From Pseudochelatococcus lubricantis (GTDB lineage: Bacteria > Pseudomonadota > Alphaproteobacteria > Rhizobiales > Beijerinckiaceae): DNA of 64,000 nt. Both the position numbers and the translations under genes were made by a program. Shown here in pieces: positions 16,269 to 24,617 of the stretch (the stretch's first letter is position 1; every line of letters starts with the position of its first letter). The notes below the pieces were generated by a model. That model was not told the DNA's origin, searched no databases, and saw only the letters and a program-made list of their open reading frames with translations. The DNA lies in the NCBI RefSeq assembly GCF_011762225.1, contig NZ_JAASQI010000004.1, positions 310,001-374,000 on the forward strand, written 5' to 3'.

Positions 16269-17217
16269 ACCGGTCCTGCGCCGGCTGGAATGGACGGTGA
16301 TCCGGCGGCTCGACGGGCTGCTGCAGGGCGATTACCGCACGCTGTTCCGCGGCTTCGGGCTCGATCTGGCGGACCTGCGCGAATATCAGGCCTATGACGA
16401 CGTGCGCCACATCGACTGGAACGTGACGGCACGCACGCAGGTGCCGCATGTACGTGTGTTCAACGAGGACCGCGAGGTCACGGCCTGGTTTCTGCTCGAC
16501 CTCAGCCCTTCGGTGGATTTCGGCTCGGGCGAGGTCAGCAAGCGGCAGGTTCTGTGCGAGTTCACGGCCGTGCTCGCACGGCTCTTCACCCGGCAGGGCA
16601 ACAGGGTCGGAGCGATCCTCTACAACGGCGTCGACGATTTCATCGTCCCGCCGCGCAGCGGCAGGCGGCACGTGCTGCATCTGCTCGACAGGACTCTGGC
16701 CCATCCGCGCCTGCCGCGCGCGCCCGGGACCGATCTCGGCGCGTTCCTCGGCCGGGCGCTGGCGGCGATCGGGCGGCGGTCGCTGATCTTCGTCGTGTCC
16801 GACTTCATTTCCCGGCCCGGCTGGGAAGCGGCGTTGAATCAGCTGAGCCGGCGCCACGAGGGGGTGGCGGTGCGGCTGCTCGATCCGCTGGAAACGGCCC
16901 TGCCCGACATCGGAATTCTGGTTTTTCAGGATGCCGAAAGCGGCGAACAGGTGGTCGTCGACACCGGCGACCGGGGTTTTCGCAGGCGCTTCGCGGCCGA
17001 GGCGGCACGGGCGGAAGAAGACCTGCTCGACGCCTTCTCGCATGCCGGGACGGATGTTCTGGAGCTTTCCACCGGCGACGATCTGACGGACGCGATCCTG
17101 CGTTTCGCCGACCTGCGCAAGGCGCGGACGCGGCTCGGCGGCGGGATGCCCGCGCATCCGGCTGCACGCGGCACGGGAACCGAAGCGGGCAACGAACCGA
17201 ACGGGGTGATGCCATGA
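16243..17217 (+). CDS. DUF58 domain-containing protein (MoxR partner)
   Basis: A 324-residue cytosolic protein of the DUF58 family, which has a von Willebrand A-like fold. The family signature YDDVRHIDWN lies at about residues 50-59 and is followed by the VWA-like strand TAWFLLDLSPSVDFG, a degenerate MIDAS. The start overlaps moxR and the stop overlaps the next gene by 4 bp (ATGA), so all three are translationally coupled. DUF58 proteins are the usual companions of MoxR ATPases and are thought to bind or present client proteins; the client here is unknown. The C-terminal 30 residues are Gly/Ala/Pro-rich. Confidence 0.88.
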
Positions 17218-18287
17218 CGTTCATCTGGATGGAAATGCTCTGGCTGCTGTTGCTGGTTCCGATCCTGATCGGGCTCTATGTCCTGATGCTGCGGCGGCGG
17301 AAACGCACAGCCGTCCGCTATGCCAGCCTCGCCATGGTCAAGCAGGCTCTGGGCAAGGGGCCGGGCTGGCGCCGTCATCTGCCGCCCGCCCTGCTGCTCA
17401 TCGCCATTGCCGTGCTGATTCTGGCGGTGGCGCGGCCCGCCGCGGTGGTGACGCTCGCATCCTCGCGCGCCACCATCATTCTGGCCGTGGATGTATCCGG
17501 CTCGATGCGCGCGGCGGATGTCCCGCCGTCGCGCATCGTCGCAGCCCGGAATGCCGCAAGACAGTTCATCGCCGATCAGCCGGCGGACGTGCAGATCGGA
17601 GTCGTCGCCTTCGCCTCGGCGGCCTATCTGGTGCAGACGCCCACCATCGATCGCACGGCGTTATATCAGGCCATCGATCGCTTCCAGACGCGGCGCGGCA
17701 CGGCGGTGGGGGCGGGCGTGCTGACATCGCTCGCCACGATCTTCCCGGACGAGGACTTCGAAACCCTCCAGAACGATCCCCGGCCGGGCGCGCCGGCGGG
17801 CGACGCCCGGCCGCCCGGCTACCGGAGCCTGCCACTGGACGGGCAGACCGCCGCCGAGGAAAAACCCGAGCACATTCCCGTGGAGCCGGGGTCGTACCGG
17901 AACGCCGTGGTGATCCTTCTCAGTGACGGCGCCACCACCACGGGCCCCGATCCGATCCAGGCCGGGCAGACCGCAGCCGACTATGGCGTGCGGGTCTTCA
18001 CCGTGGGCTTCGGCTCGCCGTCCGGCGACGTGGTGGACTATGAAGGGCGCCGGATGCGTACCCAGCCCGACATCGAGACGCTGAAAACCATAGCACGCAC
18101 CACCGACGCGCAGTTCTTCGAGGCGCAATCGTCCGACGACCTGACACGGGTCTACAAATCGCTGTCGGCCAAGCTCGTCAGCGAGAAGAAACTGACAGAA
18201 ATCTCGTTCATCTTCGCCGGCGTCGGCGCCCTGTTCGCCTTGCTTGCCGGCACCCTGTCGCTGCTCTGGTTCGGCCGCGTGGCCTGA
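17214..18287 (+). CDS. VWA-domain membrane protein, BatA-like
   Basis: A 357-residue membrane protein with two N-terminal transmembrane helices (about residues 6-24 and 57-78), a large VWA domain, and a C-terminal helix (about 328-350). The metal-ion-dependent adhesion site is intact: DxSxS as Asp93-Ser95-Ser97, a threonine region, and LLSDGATTTG. A proline-rich insertion at about 185-215 interrupts the VWA domain. It resembles aerotolerance protein BatA and ends the protease-MoxR-DUF58-VWA operon. The domain topology places the VWA module between the membrane helices. Function is inferred from the family only. Confidence 0.86.
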   Translation: MTFIWMEMLWLLLLVPILIGLYVLMLRRRKRTAVRYASLAMVKQALGKGPGWRRHLPPALLLIAIAVLILAVARPAAVVTLASSRATIILAVDVSGSMRAADVPPSRIVAARNAARQFIADQPADVQIGVVAFASAAYLVQTPTIDRTALYQAIDRFQTRRGTAVGAGVLTSLATIFPDEDFETLQNDPRPGAPAGDARPPGYRSLPLDGQTAAEEKPEHIPVEPGSYRNAVVILLSDGATTTGPDPIQAGQTAADYGVRVFTVGFGSPSGDVVDYEGRRMRTQPDIETLKTIARTTDAQFFEAQSSDDLTRVYKSLSAKLVSEKKLTEISFIFAGVGALFALLAGTLSLLWFGRVA

Positions 18288-18351
18288 ACGGCCCCGCCGC
18301 GACGTCATGCCGGGCGCGGAGCAGGCGGTAGCGGCGACCCCGTCTCTCCGT

Positions 18352-19374
18352 TCAACGGTGCCTGCCGGCCTTCAGCATGTCCGCGGCCCTGGCGTATCCG
18401 CCATCCATGCCATCCAGAAAATGCCGGTGCGCCGCCGGGTCGGTGGACGGCACCAGGCAGGTCATCAGCGCGTGCGTCTGGCGGTGCGCGCCGTATCTCA
18501 CCTGCCCCCGCGCCGCTGCATCCCGAAGCAACTCCTCCACCGCGTCCGCCTGCGCTTGCGAGCAGTCGAGCGTGAGACGCAGGAGGTCGTCGTACTTCCT
18601 GAAGTCGGAGTTCGAGGCTATGCTCAGCCATTCCTCGGCAGCGACGCGCCTGTCCCCGTCCTTCAACGCGGGAACCGTTTCCGGCAGCGGATGGCCGCGA
18701 CGCGGGTCCACCGCGAACACGGCGAGGATGCGGCGCGCGAGAGCAGCGAATACATCGCCGGCCGTGTTGTCGAGCGGCTCCACCAGCAGCGACAGGATCG
18801 TGCCGTTCCGGTTCGGGATCGGCGTCCACTCGCATGACAGTCCGGTCAAGTCCGGCCTTGGCGTCGCCGCATCCGGGACGATGGCATAGTGCCCGCTCTT
18901 CAGCTCGGCTTCCGCCCATTTGAGCCCGCCGCCCGCGAACATGGAATAGGTCGCGCGGGCCGATGCCGCATAGCGCGCTATCCTGACGTCGTGGCCGTTG
19001 GCGCGGATATCGCTCACGGGAATCAGCCCACCCCTCAGGAGCAGGCCGAAATCCGATTGTGCCGAGGCGACGACCTGCGTCAACGCGCGGGTGGCGGCCA
19101 CGCGCTCGCTGTCCGGCACGGCGAAGGCCGCGCCGTCGCCGGAAAACGTGAAGGGGAAGTCGTAGTTTCCCAGTATGTTGCCGATGGCGGCGATCACCGA
19201 TACGCCGGCGACGTTGACATCCTGATACGCACCCCGCCGGATGGCGGCAGTCGAGTCGACCACATCCGTGATGCCGATCAGCCAGTCGTCGGGAACCGCA
19301 TCATAGGCCGTAAAGTCGAGAACGCTGTCGAAGTCGTCATAGGTTCTCACCTGCCGGGTCGCCGTTTCATCCAT
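18352..19374 (-). CDS. DUF3095 protein with class III cyclase-like fold
   Basis: A 340-residue DUF3095-family protein. Its N-terminal half keeps features of class III adenylate/guanylate cyclases: ITDVVDSTAAI (Asp37 and Asp40 at the metal position) and FTFSGDGAAF (Asp80), with a nucleotide-pocket-like arrangement. The C-terminal third (from about residue 250) looks like a small winged-helix region. The second ATG, at 19374, was chosen because GGAGG lies 6 bp upstream of it, whereas the first ATG at 19386 overlaps that site. The length is near the family norm. The product nucleotide, if any, is unknown. A tandem 20-bp repeat about 95-135 bp upstream may control it. Confidence 0.75.
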   Translation of the reverse strand: MDETATRQVRTYDDFDSVLDFTAYDAVPDDWLIGITDVVDSTAAIRRGAYQDVNVAGVSVIAAIGNILGNYDFPFTFSGDGAAFAVPDSERVAATRALTQVVASAQSDFGLLLRGGLIPVSDIRANGHDVRIARYAASARATYSMFAGGGLKWAEAELKSGHYAIVPDAATPRPDLTGLSCEWTPIPNRNGTILSLLVEPLDNTAGDVFAALARRILAVFAVDPRRGHPLPETVPALKDGDRRVAAEEWLSIASNSDFRKYDDLLRLTLDCSQAQADAVEELLRDAAARGQVRYGAHRQTHALMTCLVPSTDPAAHRHFLDGMDGGYARAADMLKAGRHR

Positions 19375-19468
19375 CGCCGCCTCCATGATGCGCGCAGCCG
19401 CCGGGGATCAGTCCGCCCGGCAAGGTCTCACAGCCCGGCTTGCATGTTGCCCTTGAGCGGTTCGCATT

Positions 19469-19508
19469 CAAGTCGATCCATCGAATTGCAAGTCGATCCA
19501 TCGAATTG
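19469..19508. repeat. Two head-to-tail copies of a 20-bp near-palindrome
   Basis: CAAGTCGATCCATCGAATTG occurs at 19469-19488 and again, identical, at 19489-19508. The unit is itself nearly palindromic (CAAnTCGATnnATCGAnTTG). The pair is bracketed by a further inverted repeat, GCATTCAA (19464-19471) and TTGAATGC (19506-19513). It lies about 95-135 bp upstream of the DUF3095 start and downstream of the XRE-cupin gene, and looks like a double operator. Confidence 0.65.
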
Positions 19509-19558
19509 AATGCAGGTTGCGGTAAAATACAAAATCTGGAGCGCACGGTCCCACTCCG

Positions 19559-20173
19559 TCAGAACGTCGGCGGCGTACAGGCGCTCACGACCTCGCAGGG
19601 GACCGGGCCGACGCAGCGGAAGCGGTGCGGGCGCCGGCTCTCGAAATAATAGGCGTCGCCGGGGCCTAGAATCCGCCGTTCGCCGTCCACCGTCACCTCA
19701 AGCCGCCCGCTCAGGATGACCCCTCCTTCCTCGCCGTCGTGTACGAGCGGGATTACGCCGGTATCGGCGCCGGGCTGGTAACGTTCCTTGAGGATCTGCA
19801 GGGCGCGGCCGAACAGGTTCTCGCCGACCTGCCGGTAGGAGATCGGCCCCTTGCCGATCTCGACCATCTCGTCCTCGCGGTAGAAAGCCTTTTTCGGCGC
19901 TGCCGGCTGCAGGGCGAAGAAATCCGCGAGGCTGATCGGAATGCCGTCGAGAATGCGCTTCAGGGCGCCCACGGACGGATTGCTCGTATTCGATTCGATC
20001 AGCGAGATAGTGGAATTCGTCACGCCCACGCGCCTGGCGAGTTCCCGCTGCGACAGATTGTGAAGCTGGCGCACGTAGCGCAGCCGGCCGCCGAGATCCT
20101 CGATCAACGTCCGATCCCTGTCCAGGTGTTGCAGCCGTTGCGCATATCGCAACAGTCCGCCGAAACGGACCAT
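19559..20173 (-). CDS. XRE-family regulator with C-terminal cupin domain (PuuR-like)
   Basis: A 204-residue regulator with a Cro/CI helix-turn-helix at about residues 26-82 (LSQRELARRVGVTNSTISLI then ESNTSNPSVGALKRIL) and a C-terminal cupin barrel (about 125-200, with DGEEGGVILSGRLEVTVDGE and GPGDAYYFESRRPHRF). This is the layout of PuuR, which represses putrescine catabolism. The gene is divergent from an omega-amino-acid transaminase, so control of polyamine, beta-alanine or related amine catabolism is likely. ATG at 20173 is the best start; an upstream TTG at 20197 would add eight residues and neither has a clear ribosome-binding site. Confidence 0.86.
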   Translation of the reverse strand: MVRFGGLLRYAQRLQHLDRDRTLIEDLGGRLRYVRQLHNLSQRELARRVGVTNSTISLIESNTSNPSVGALKRILDGIPISLADFFALQPAAPKKAFYREDEMVEIGKGPISYRQVGENLFGRALQILKERYQPGADTGVIPLVHDGEEGGVILSGRLEVTVDGERRILGPGDAYYFESRRPHRFRCVGPVPCEVVSACTPPTF

Positions 20174-20279
20174 ATATTTCAATGTTTTGGCAATCAACAG
20201 AAAAGGACTTGTTGGCTATTTCCAGGCATGGTTACGCTGGTCGCAGGTGCCAGAGGGATACCTGCAAGAGGAGAGCATC

Positions 20280-21617
20280 ATGAGCGATACCGCCCGCCCC
20301 AATACGCCGTCGCTTGACAGCTACTGGATGCCGTTCACCGCCAACCGGCAGTTCAAGAAGGCGCCGCGCCTTCTCGCCGCGGCCGAGGGAATGCACTACA
20401 CCACGGACGACGGCCGCCGCGTGCTGGACGGCACCGCCGGTCTGTGGTGCGTCAACGCCGGGCACGGCCGCCGGCAGATCACGGCGGCGGTGGAGCGGCA
20501 GTTGTCCACGCTCGACTACGCGCCATCGTTCCAGATGGGCCACCCGATTGCCTTTGAATTCGCGGAACGCCTCGCCGCCATCGCACCCGGCGGACCGGAA
20601 GCGAAGCTCGACCGGGTGTTCTACACCGGCTCGGGCTCGGAATCGGTCGATACGGCGCTGAAGATCGCCATCGCCTACCAGCGCGCCATCGGCCAGGGCA
20701 CGCGCACGCGCGTCATCGGCCGGGAGCGCGGCTATCACGGCGTCGGCTTCGGCGGCATCTCGGTCGGCGGGCTGGTCAACAACAGGCGCGTGTTCCCGCT
20801 GCTGCCGGGCACCGACCACCTGCGCCACACGCACGATCCCGACCGCAACGCCTTCACCCGCGGCCTGCCCGCGCACGGCGCCGAGCTTGCCGACGATCTG
20901 GAGCGGCTCGTCGCGCTGCACGGCGTCGAGACCATCGCGGCCGTCGTCGTCGAGCCGGTCGCGGGCTCGACCGGCGTGCTGCTGCCGCCGAAGGGCTATC
21001 TGGAGCGGCTGCGCGAGATCGCGACGCGGCACGGCATCCTGCTCATCTTCGACGAGGTGATCAGCGGCTTCGGCCGGCTCGGCACGCCCTTCGCCACCGA
21101 CTATTTCGGCGTGACGCCGGACATCGTGACGACCGCCAAGGGCCTGACCAACGGCACCATCCCGATGGGCGCCGTCTTCGTGAAGCGGGACGTGCACGAC
21201 GCGCTCATGACCGGACCGGAAGCCGCCATCGAGCTTTTCCACGGCTACACCTACTCCGGCCACCCCGTCGCCTGCGCCGCCGGCCTCGCCACGCTCGACG
21301 TCTACGCCGGCGAGGGACTGCTGACGCGCGGCGCGGCGCTGGCGCAGGAATGGGAAGACGCGATCTTCACCCTGAAGGATGCGCCCAACGTCATCGACAT
21401 CCGCACCATCGGCCTCGTCGCGGGCATCGAGCTTGCCTCCCGGCCCGGCGCCGCAGGCGCGCGCGCCTATGACGTATTCCTGGACTGCTTCCACAAGGGC
21501 CTGCTGATCCGCGTCACAGGCGACATCATCGCCCTGTCGCCGCCGCTGATCGTCGAGCGTGAGCAGATCGGCGAAATCGTCTCCGTCCTCGGCGACGCTC
21601 TCGCCAGCGCCGGGTGA
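20280..21617 (+). CDS. Omega-amino acid:pyruvate aminotransferase (BauA-like)
   Basis: A 445-residue class III PLP aminotransferase. The opening SYWMPFTANRQFKKAPRLL followed by TAGLWCVNAGHGR is the signature of beta-alanine:pyruvate transaminases. The PLP lysine is Lys287 in TTAKGLTNG, and the cofactor aspartate is in IFDEVISGFGRLG. It moves the terminal amino group of beta-alanine or similar amines to pyruvate. AGAGGAGAG upstream sets the ATG at 20280. A divergent PuuR-like regulator lies about 106 bp away. The usual partner, methylmalonate-semialdehyde dehydrogenase, is not adjacent. Confidence 0.9.
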   Translation: MSDTARPNTPSLDSYWMPFTANRQFKKAPRLLAAAEGMHYTTDDGRRVLDGTAGLWCVNAGHGRRQITAAVERQLSTLDYAPSFQMGHPIAFEFAERLAAIAPGGPEAKLDRVFYTGSGSESVDTALKIAIAYQRAIGQGTRTRVIGRERGYHGVGFGGISVGGLVNNRRVFPLLPGTDHLRHTHDPDRNAFTRGLPAHGAELADDLERLVALHGVETIAAVVVEPVAGSTGVLLPPKGYLERLREIATRHGILLIFDEVISGFGRLGTPFATDYFGVTPDIVTTAKGLTNGTIPMGAVFVKRDVHDALMTGPEAAIELFHGYTYSGHPVACAAGLATLDVYAGEGLLTRGAALAQEWEDAIFTLKDAPNVIDIRTIGLVAGIELASRPGAAGARAYDVFLDCFHKGLLIRVTGDIIALSPPLIVEREQIGEIVSVLGDALASAG

Positions 21618-21716
21618 CCGTCGCACCGGGATAGAGGAAAACGCCGGCAGGCCGGCAGGCGCGACGCGGCGGAAACGGGGAGAGGCCCGGACCCGCCGGA
21701 TGTCCGCGCGAACGCG

Positions 21717-22988
21717 CTATGCGGCAGCCGGTGCGCGCCGCATGGCGCGTTCGCTGTCGCCGAGGGCGACGACCAGCAGCGACGCGATGACCGCGAGGGC
21801 GACGGAGGCGATCCAGAGAACGCCATAGCCGCCGCTTCCGTCGAAGACCGCGCCCCCTGCCCATGCGCCGGCCGCCGCGCCCACCGCATGGCCCGCCGAG
21901 AGCACGCCCATCGACAGGCCGAGCCGGCCGATCCCCAGCCGGCTCGCGAGATAGCTCGCCGTGACCGGAACGGTCGAGTAGTCGAACAGGCCGAACAGGA
22001 CCGCGAAGACGATGAGCATCGGATAGTTGCCGGCCACGAACATCAGCAGGACGAAGGCGGCGGCGCGCGCCATGTAGATGATGGCCAGAAGTTGCGGGCG
22101 GTGCATGCGGTCCGACAGCCAGCCGGCGGCGATCATGCCGGTGAGGTTCAGCGCGGAGAGCACGCCATACGCGGTGGCGCTCGGCAGCGGGCCGAAGCCA
22201 CACAGCGCGGCATAGGGCATGAGGTGGGTTTCGATGACGCCCGTCGTGGTGAAGCCGCAGATGGCGAAGCTCCAGAACACGGCATGGTAGACCGGGCTGC
22301 GGACGAGCGCGCCGAGATCGTCGCGGATGTTCCTGTGCTCGCCCGCGCGGCCGTTGTAGGCATTGCGGGGCGCCGCACCCCCGGGCGCGCGCAGGGTGAA
22401 CCACGTCACGGGAATGAGCAGGAAGCAGGCAACCGCGAGCAACTGGAAGGACAGGCGCCATTCGCCGCTCTGCATGAAATAGGCAAGGACGGGCATCAGC
22501 AGAAGCTGGCCAGCCGTCGATCCGGCCGCGCCGATGCCGACAGCGAGGCCCCGGCGCTGCACGACCCGCTGCGCGATGGCGGCGGCGACGACGTGCTGGG
22601 CGATGGTACCGAAGCCGATGGAGGCGACGCCGGCAAAGCCGAGGGGCAGCAGCCATGCCCCGGCATCCGGGCGGGCGGCAGCGACGAGCACGACGCCGGT
22701 GCCGACCGCCGCCAGGCCGCCCATCAGGAGCGCGCGGGAACCGCGGCGGTCCACCAGCCCGCCCGCGAAGGGCGCCACCGTCGCCATGACCAGCAATGCC
22801 ACGGCGGCGATGCCGGAGATGAAGCCGCGCGTCCAGCCGAACTCGGCCTGCCACACCGGCATGGCGAGCGACAGCGATCCCCGCACGGTGAACGCCAGCG
22901 CGAGCGTCATGAAGCCGAGGGCGACGACGCCCCAGGCATCCGCATTCCTGCCCCTTGCATCCGCGCCGGCGCCGGTCTCGCTGTTCAT
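21717..22988 (-). CDS. MFS transporter, monocarboxylate/OFA-like
   Basis: A 423-residue major facilitator with 12 predicted helices and a central cytoplasmic loop (about residues 205-235). The N-terminal half contains WQAEFGWTRGFISG and GGLVDRRGSRALL (motif A-like), typical of the monocarboxylate/oxalate-formate antiporter group. GGGAGAG precedes the ATG. An ArsR-type regulator gene lies 37 bp upstream on the same strand, suggesting a small operon. Substrate is not evident; ArsR-linked MFS carriers are sometimes metalloid or organic acid exporters. Confidence 0.82.
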   Translation of the reverse strand: MNSETGAGADARGRNADAWGVVALGFMTLALAFTVRGSLSLAMPVWQAEFGWTRGFISGIAAVALLVMATVAPFAGGLVDRRGSRALLMGGLAAVGTGVVLVAAARPDAGAWLLPLGFAGVASIGFGTIAQHVVAAAIAQRVVQRRGLAVGIGAAGSTAGQLLLMPVLAYFMQSGEWRLSFQLLAVACFLLIPVTWFTLRAPGGAAPRNAYNGRAGEHRNIRDDLGALVRSPVYHAVFWSFAICGFTTTGVIETHLMPYAALCGFGPLPSATAYGVLSALNLTGMIAAGWLSDRMHRPQLLAIIYMARAAAFVLLMFVAGNYPMLIVFAVLFGLFDYSTVPVTASYLASRLGIGRLGLSMGVLSAGHAVGAAAGAWAGGAVFDGSGGYGVLWIASVALAVIASLLVVALGDSERAMRRAPAAA

Positions 22989-23025
22989 TGACGTTTCTCT
23001 CCCCCGGCCCTGTATCCGGCCGGTA

Positions 23026-23313
23026 TCAGGTGGTCTCGATGGCGCGCGCGAATGCGGCGAAGGCCGTCTCGACGCGCCTGAAATAGGTGAATTTCCCGAC
23101 CCGCAGCGGACGCAGGAAGCCCGCCCCGGTCAATATCTTCAGATGGACGGACGCCGCTCTCGCGTTCGAAATTGCTTCAAAACAAAGAGATAGACCATTT
23201 TGCGTTTCAACGAAACGTAGAACATGCATCGGGTTGCCATGCTTTGAACAACGGCTGCGCCCGCGGCCTGACGTCATCAGCCGGACGTCCCCCAGGCTTA
23301 TCGTCGCCCGCAT
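23026..23313 (-). CDS. ArsR-family winged-helix regulator, small
   Basis: A short protein (95 residues from ATG 23313, or 83 from ATG 23277) whose body aligns with ArsR/SmtB regulators: GNPMHVLRFVETQNG for the first helix, NARAASVHLKILTGAGFLRP for the recognition helix, and VGKFTYFRR for the wing. The N-terminus is poorly defined and the region 23160-23225 is unusually AT-rich for this genome, so it may be foreign or slightly degraded. No clear metal-binding cysteine pair is present. It precedes the MFS gene by 37 bp and probably regulates it. Confidence 0.55.
   Translation of the reverse strand: MRATISLGDVRLMTSGRGRSRCSKHGNPMHVLRFVETQNGLSLCFEAISNARAASVHLKILTGAGFLRPLRVGKFTYFRRVETAFAAFARAIETT
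23203..23217. promoter_or_regulatory. Short perfect palindrome inside the arsR-like gene
   Basis: CGTTTC-AAC-GAAACG is a perfect 6-bp inverted repeat in the AT-rich 5' half of the ArsR-like coding region and about 130 bp upstream of the divergent glycerophosphodiesterase. It may be an operator or simply part of the coding sequence. Confidence 0.3.
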
Positions 23314-23348
23314 GGATCCGCCAATCCGCCCCATCACGAGGACCGACG

Positions 23349-24524
23349 ATGAAGACTTCCGCCAATCTGAAAACCGCTGCGCTGGTCGCGGCCTGCCTGC
23401 ACAGCGTGTTCGGGCTGCCGGGCGCTGCGAGCGCCGCCGAAGGCTACAGCTGGGAAAGCGCGGCTGGCGCCGACTGGCCGCCGCAGCCCACGGTGATCGC
23501 GCATCGCGGCGCATCCGCACTGCGGCCGGAGCACACGCTCGCCGCCTATCTCAAGGCGATCGAGGACGGCGCGGACGTCATCGAGCCCGATCTGGTCATC
23601 ACGAAGGACGGCGTTCTCGTTGCCCGCCACGAGAACGCCATCGCCATCCTCAACGCCGACGGCAGCGTGAAGGAGGCGACCACCAACGTCGCCGACCTGC
23701 CGCAGTTCGCCGACCGCAAGACCACCAAGACCATCGACGGCGCCGCGATCACCGGCTGGTTCGTCGAGGACTTCACCCTCGCCGAACTCAAGACCCTGCG
23801 CGCCCGTGAGCGCATCCCCGCGATCCGTCCGGCCAACACGCAGTTCAACGACCAGTTCGAAGTCCCGACCTTCCAGGAGGTCATCGATCTCGCCCGCACC
23901 GAGTCGCAGAAGCGCGGCCGCACCATCGGCGTCGCCCCGGAGACGAAGCACCCCACCTTCTTCAGGAGCATCGGCCTGCCGCTGGAGAAGCCGCTCGTCG
24001 ACATCCTGAACAGGAACGGCCTGAACAACAAGGCGGCGCCGGTCATCGTGCAGTCGTTCGAGGTCGGCAACCTGAAGGACCTGCGGACGCAGACGCCCGT
24101 GCGCCTCGCCCAGCTCATCGACAGCGAGGGCCGTCCCTACGATTTCATCGCGCAGGGCGACAAGGAAAAGCGCTCCTACGACGACCTCATCACCGACGCC
24201 GGCCTGAAGGAAATCAAGACCTACGCCGACATGCTGGCGCCCTACAAGACGCTGATCGTTCCCGTCGTCGACGGCAAGCACGGCGAGCCGACCGGCCTCG
24301 CGCAGCGCTCCCACGCGGCGGGCCTGCCCGTGGTCATCTGGACGCTGCGGCCGGAGAACAACTTCCTGCCCGCGGCCTTCCGGAAGGAGCCGCTCAACGA
24401 CAAGACGGCGCGCGGCGACAGCATCGGCGAGATCACCGTCTATCTCAAGGCCGGCGTCAACGCGATCTTCTCGGACGACTCCGCCGTCGCCCGCGCGGCG
24501 GTGGACGCCTTCCGGAAGCAGTGA
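23349..24524 (+). CDS. Periplasmic glycerophosphodiester phosphodiesterase, GlpQ-type
   Basis: A 391-residue secreted enzyme that hydrolyses glycerophosphodiesters to glycerol 3-phosphate and an alcohol. The signal peptide runs to about residue 30 (AASAAEG). The GDPD core shows VIAHRGASALRPEHT with the catalytic His and Glu, then GADVIEPDLVITKDGVLVARH with the metal Glu/Asp and second catalytic His. The length fits the larger periplasmic GlpQ rather than the cytosolic UgpQ class. GAGGA lies before the ATG at 23349. A strong hairpin follows. No glycerol-3-phosphate transporter is nearby. Confidence 0.9.
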   Translation: MKTSANLKTAALVAACLHSVFGLPGAASAAEGYSWESAAGADWPPQPTVIAHRGASALRPEHTLAAYLKAIEDGADVIEPDLVITKDGVLVARHENAIAILNADGSVKEATTNVADLPQFADRKTTKTIDGAAITGWFVEDFTLAELKTLRARERIPAIRPANTQFNDQFEVPTFQEVIDLARTESQKRGRTIGVAPETKHPTFFRSIGLPLEKPLVDILNRNGLNNKAAPVIVQSFEVGNLKDLRTQTPVRLAQLIDSEGRPYDFIAQGDKEKRSYDDLITDAGLKEIKTYADMLAPYKTLIVPVVDGKHGEPTGLAQRSHAAGLPVVIWTLRPENNFLPAAFRKEPLNDKTARGDSIGEITVYLKAGVNAIFSDDSAVARAAVDAFRKQ

Positions 24525-24554
24525 CGGCCGGCACCACCGCTCCCGCAAAAGCAA

Positions 24555-24580
24555 GTGGCCTGCCGATGCCGGCAGGCCAC
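24555..24580. terminator. Strong hairpin terminator between glpQ-like gene and dctA
   Basis: GTGGCCTGCCG (24555-24565) and its exact complement (24570-24580) form an 11-bp stem with loop ATGC. Read on the minus strand the stem is followed by a T-rich tract (TTGCTTTTG), so it best serves dctA, but it lies between convergent genes and may act in both directions. Confidence 0.75.
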
Positions 24581-24617
24581 AGGTTACAGCGGAATAGCCG
24601 GCGGACCGCCGGAACGA

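Noticed and set aside
19469-19508. Tandem 20-bp repeat considered as a minimal CRISPR array
   Set aside because: There are only two units, with no spacer between them and no cas genes; the unit is palindromic like an operator.
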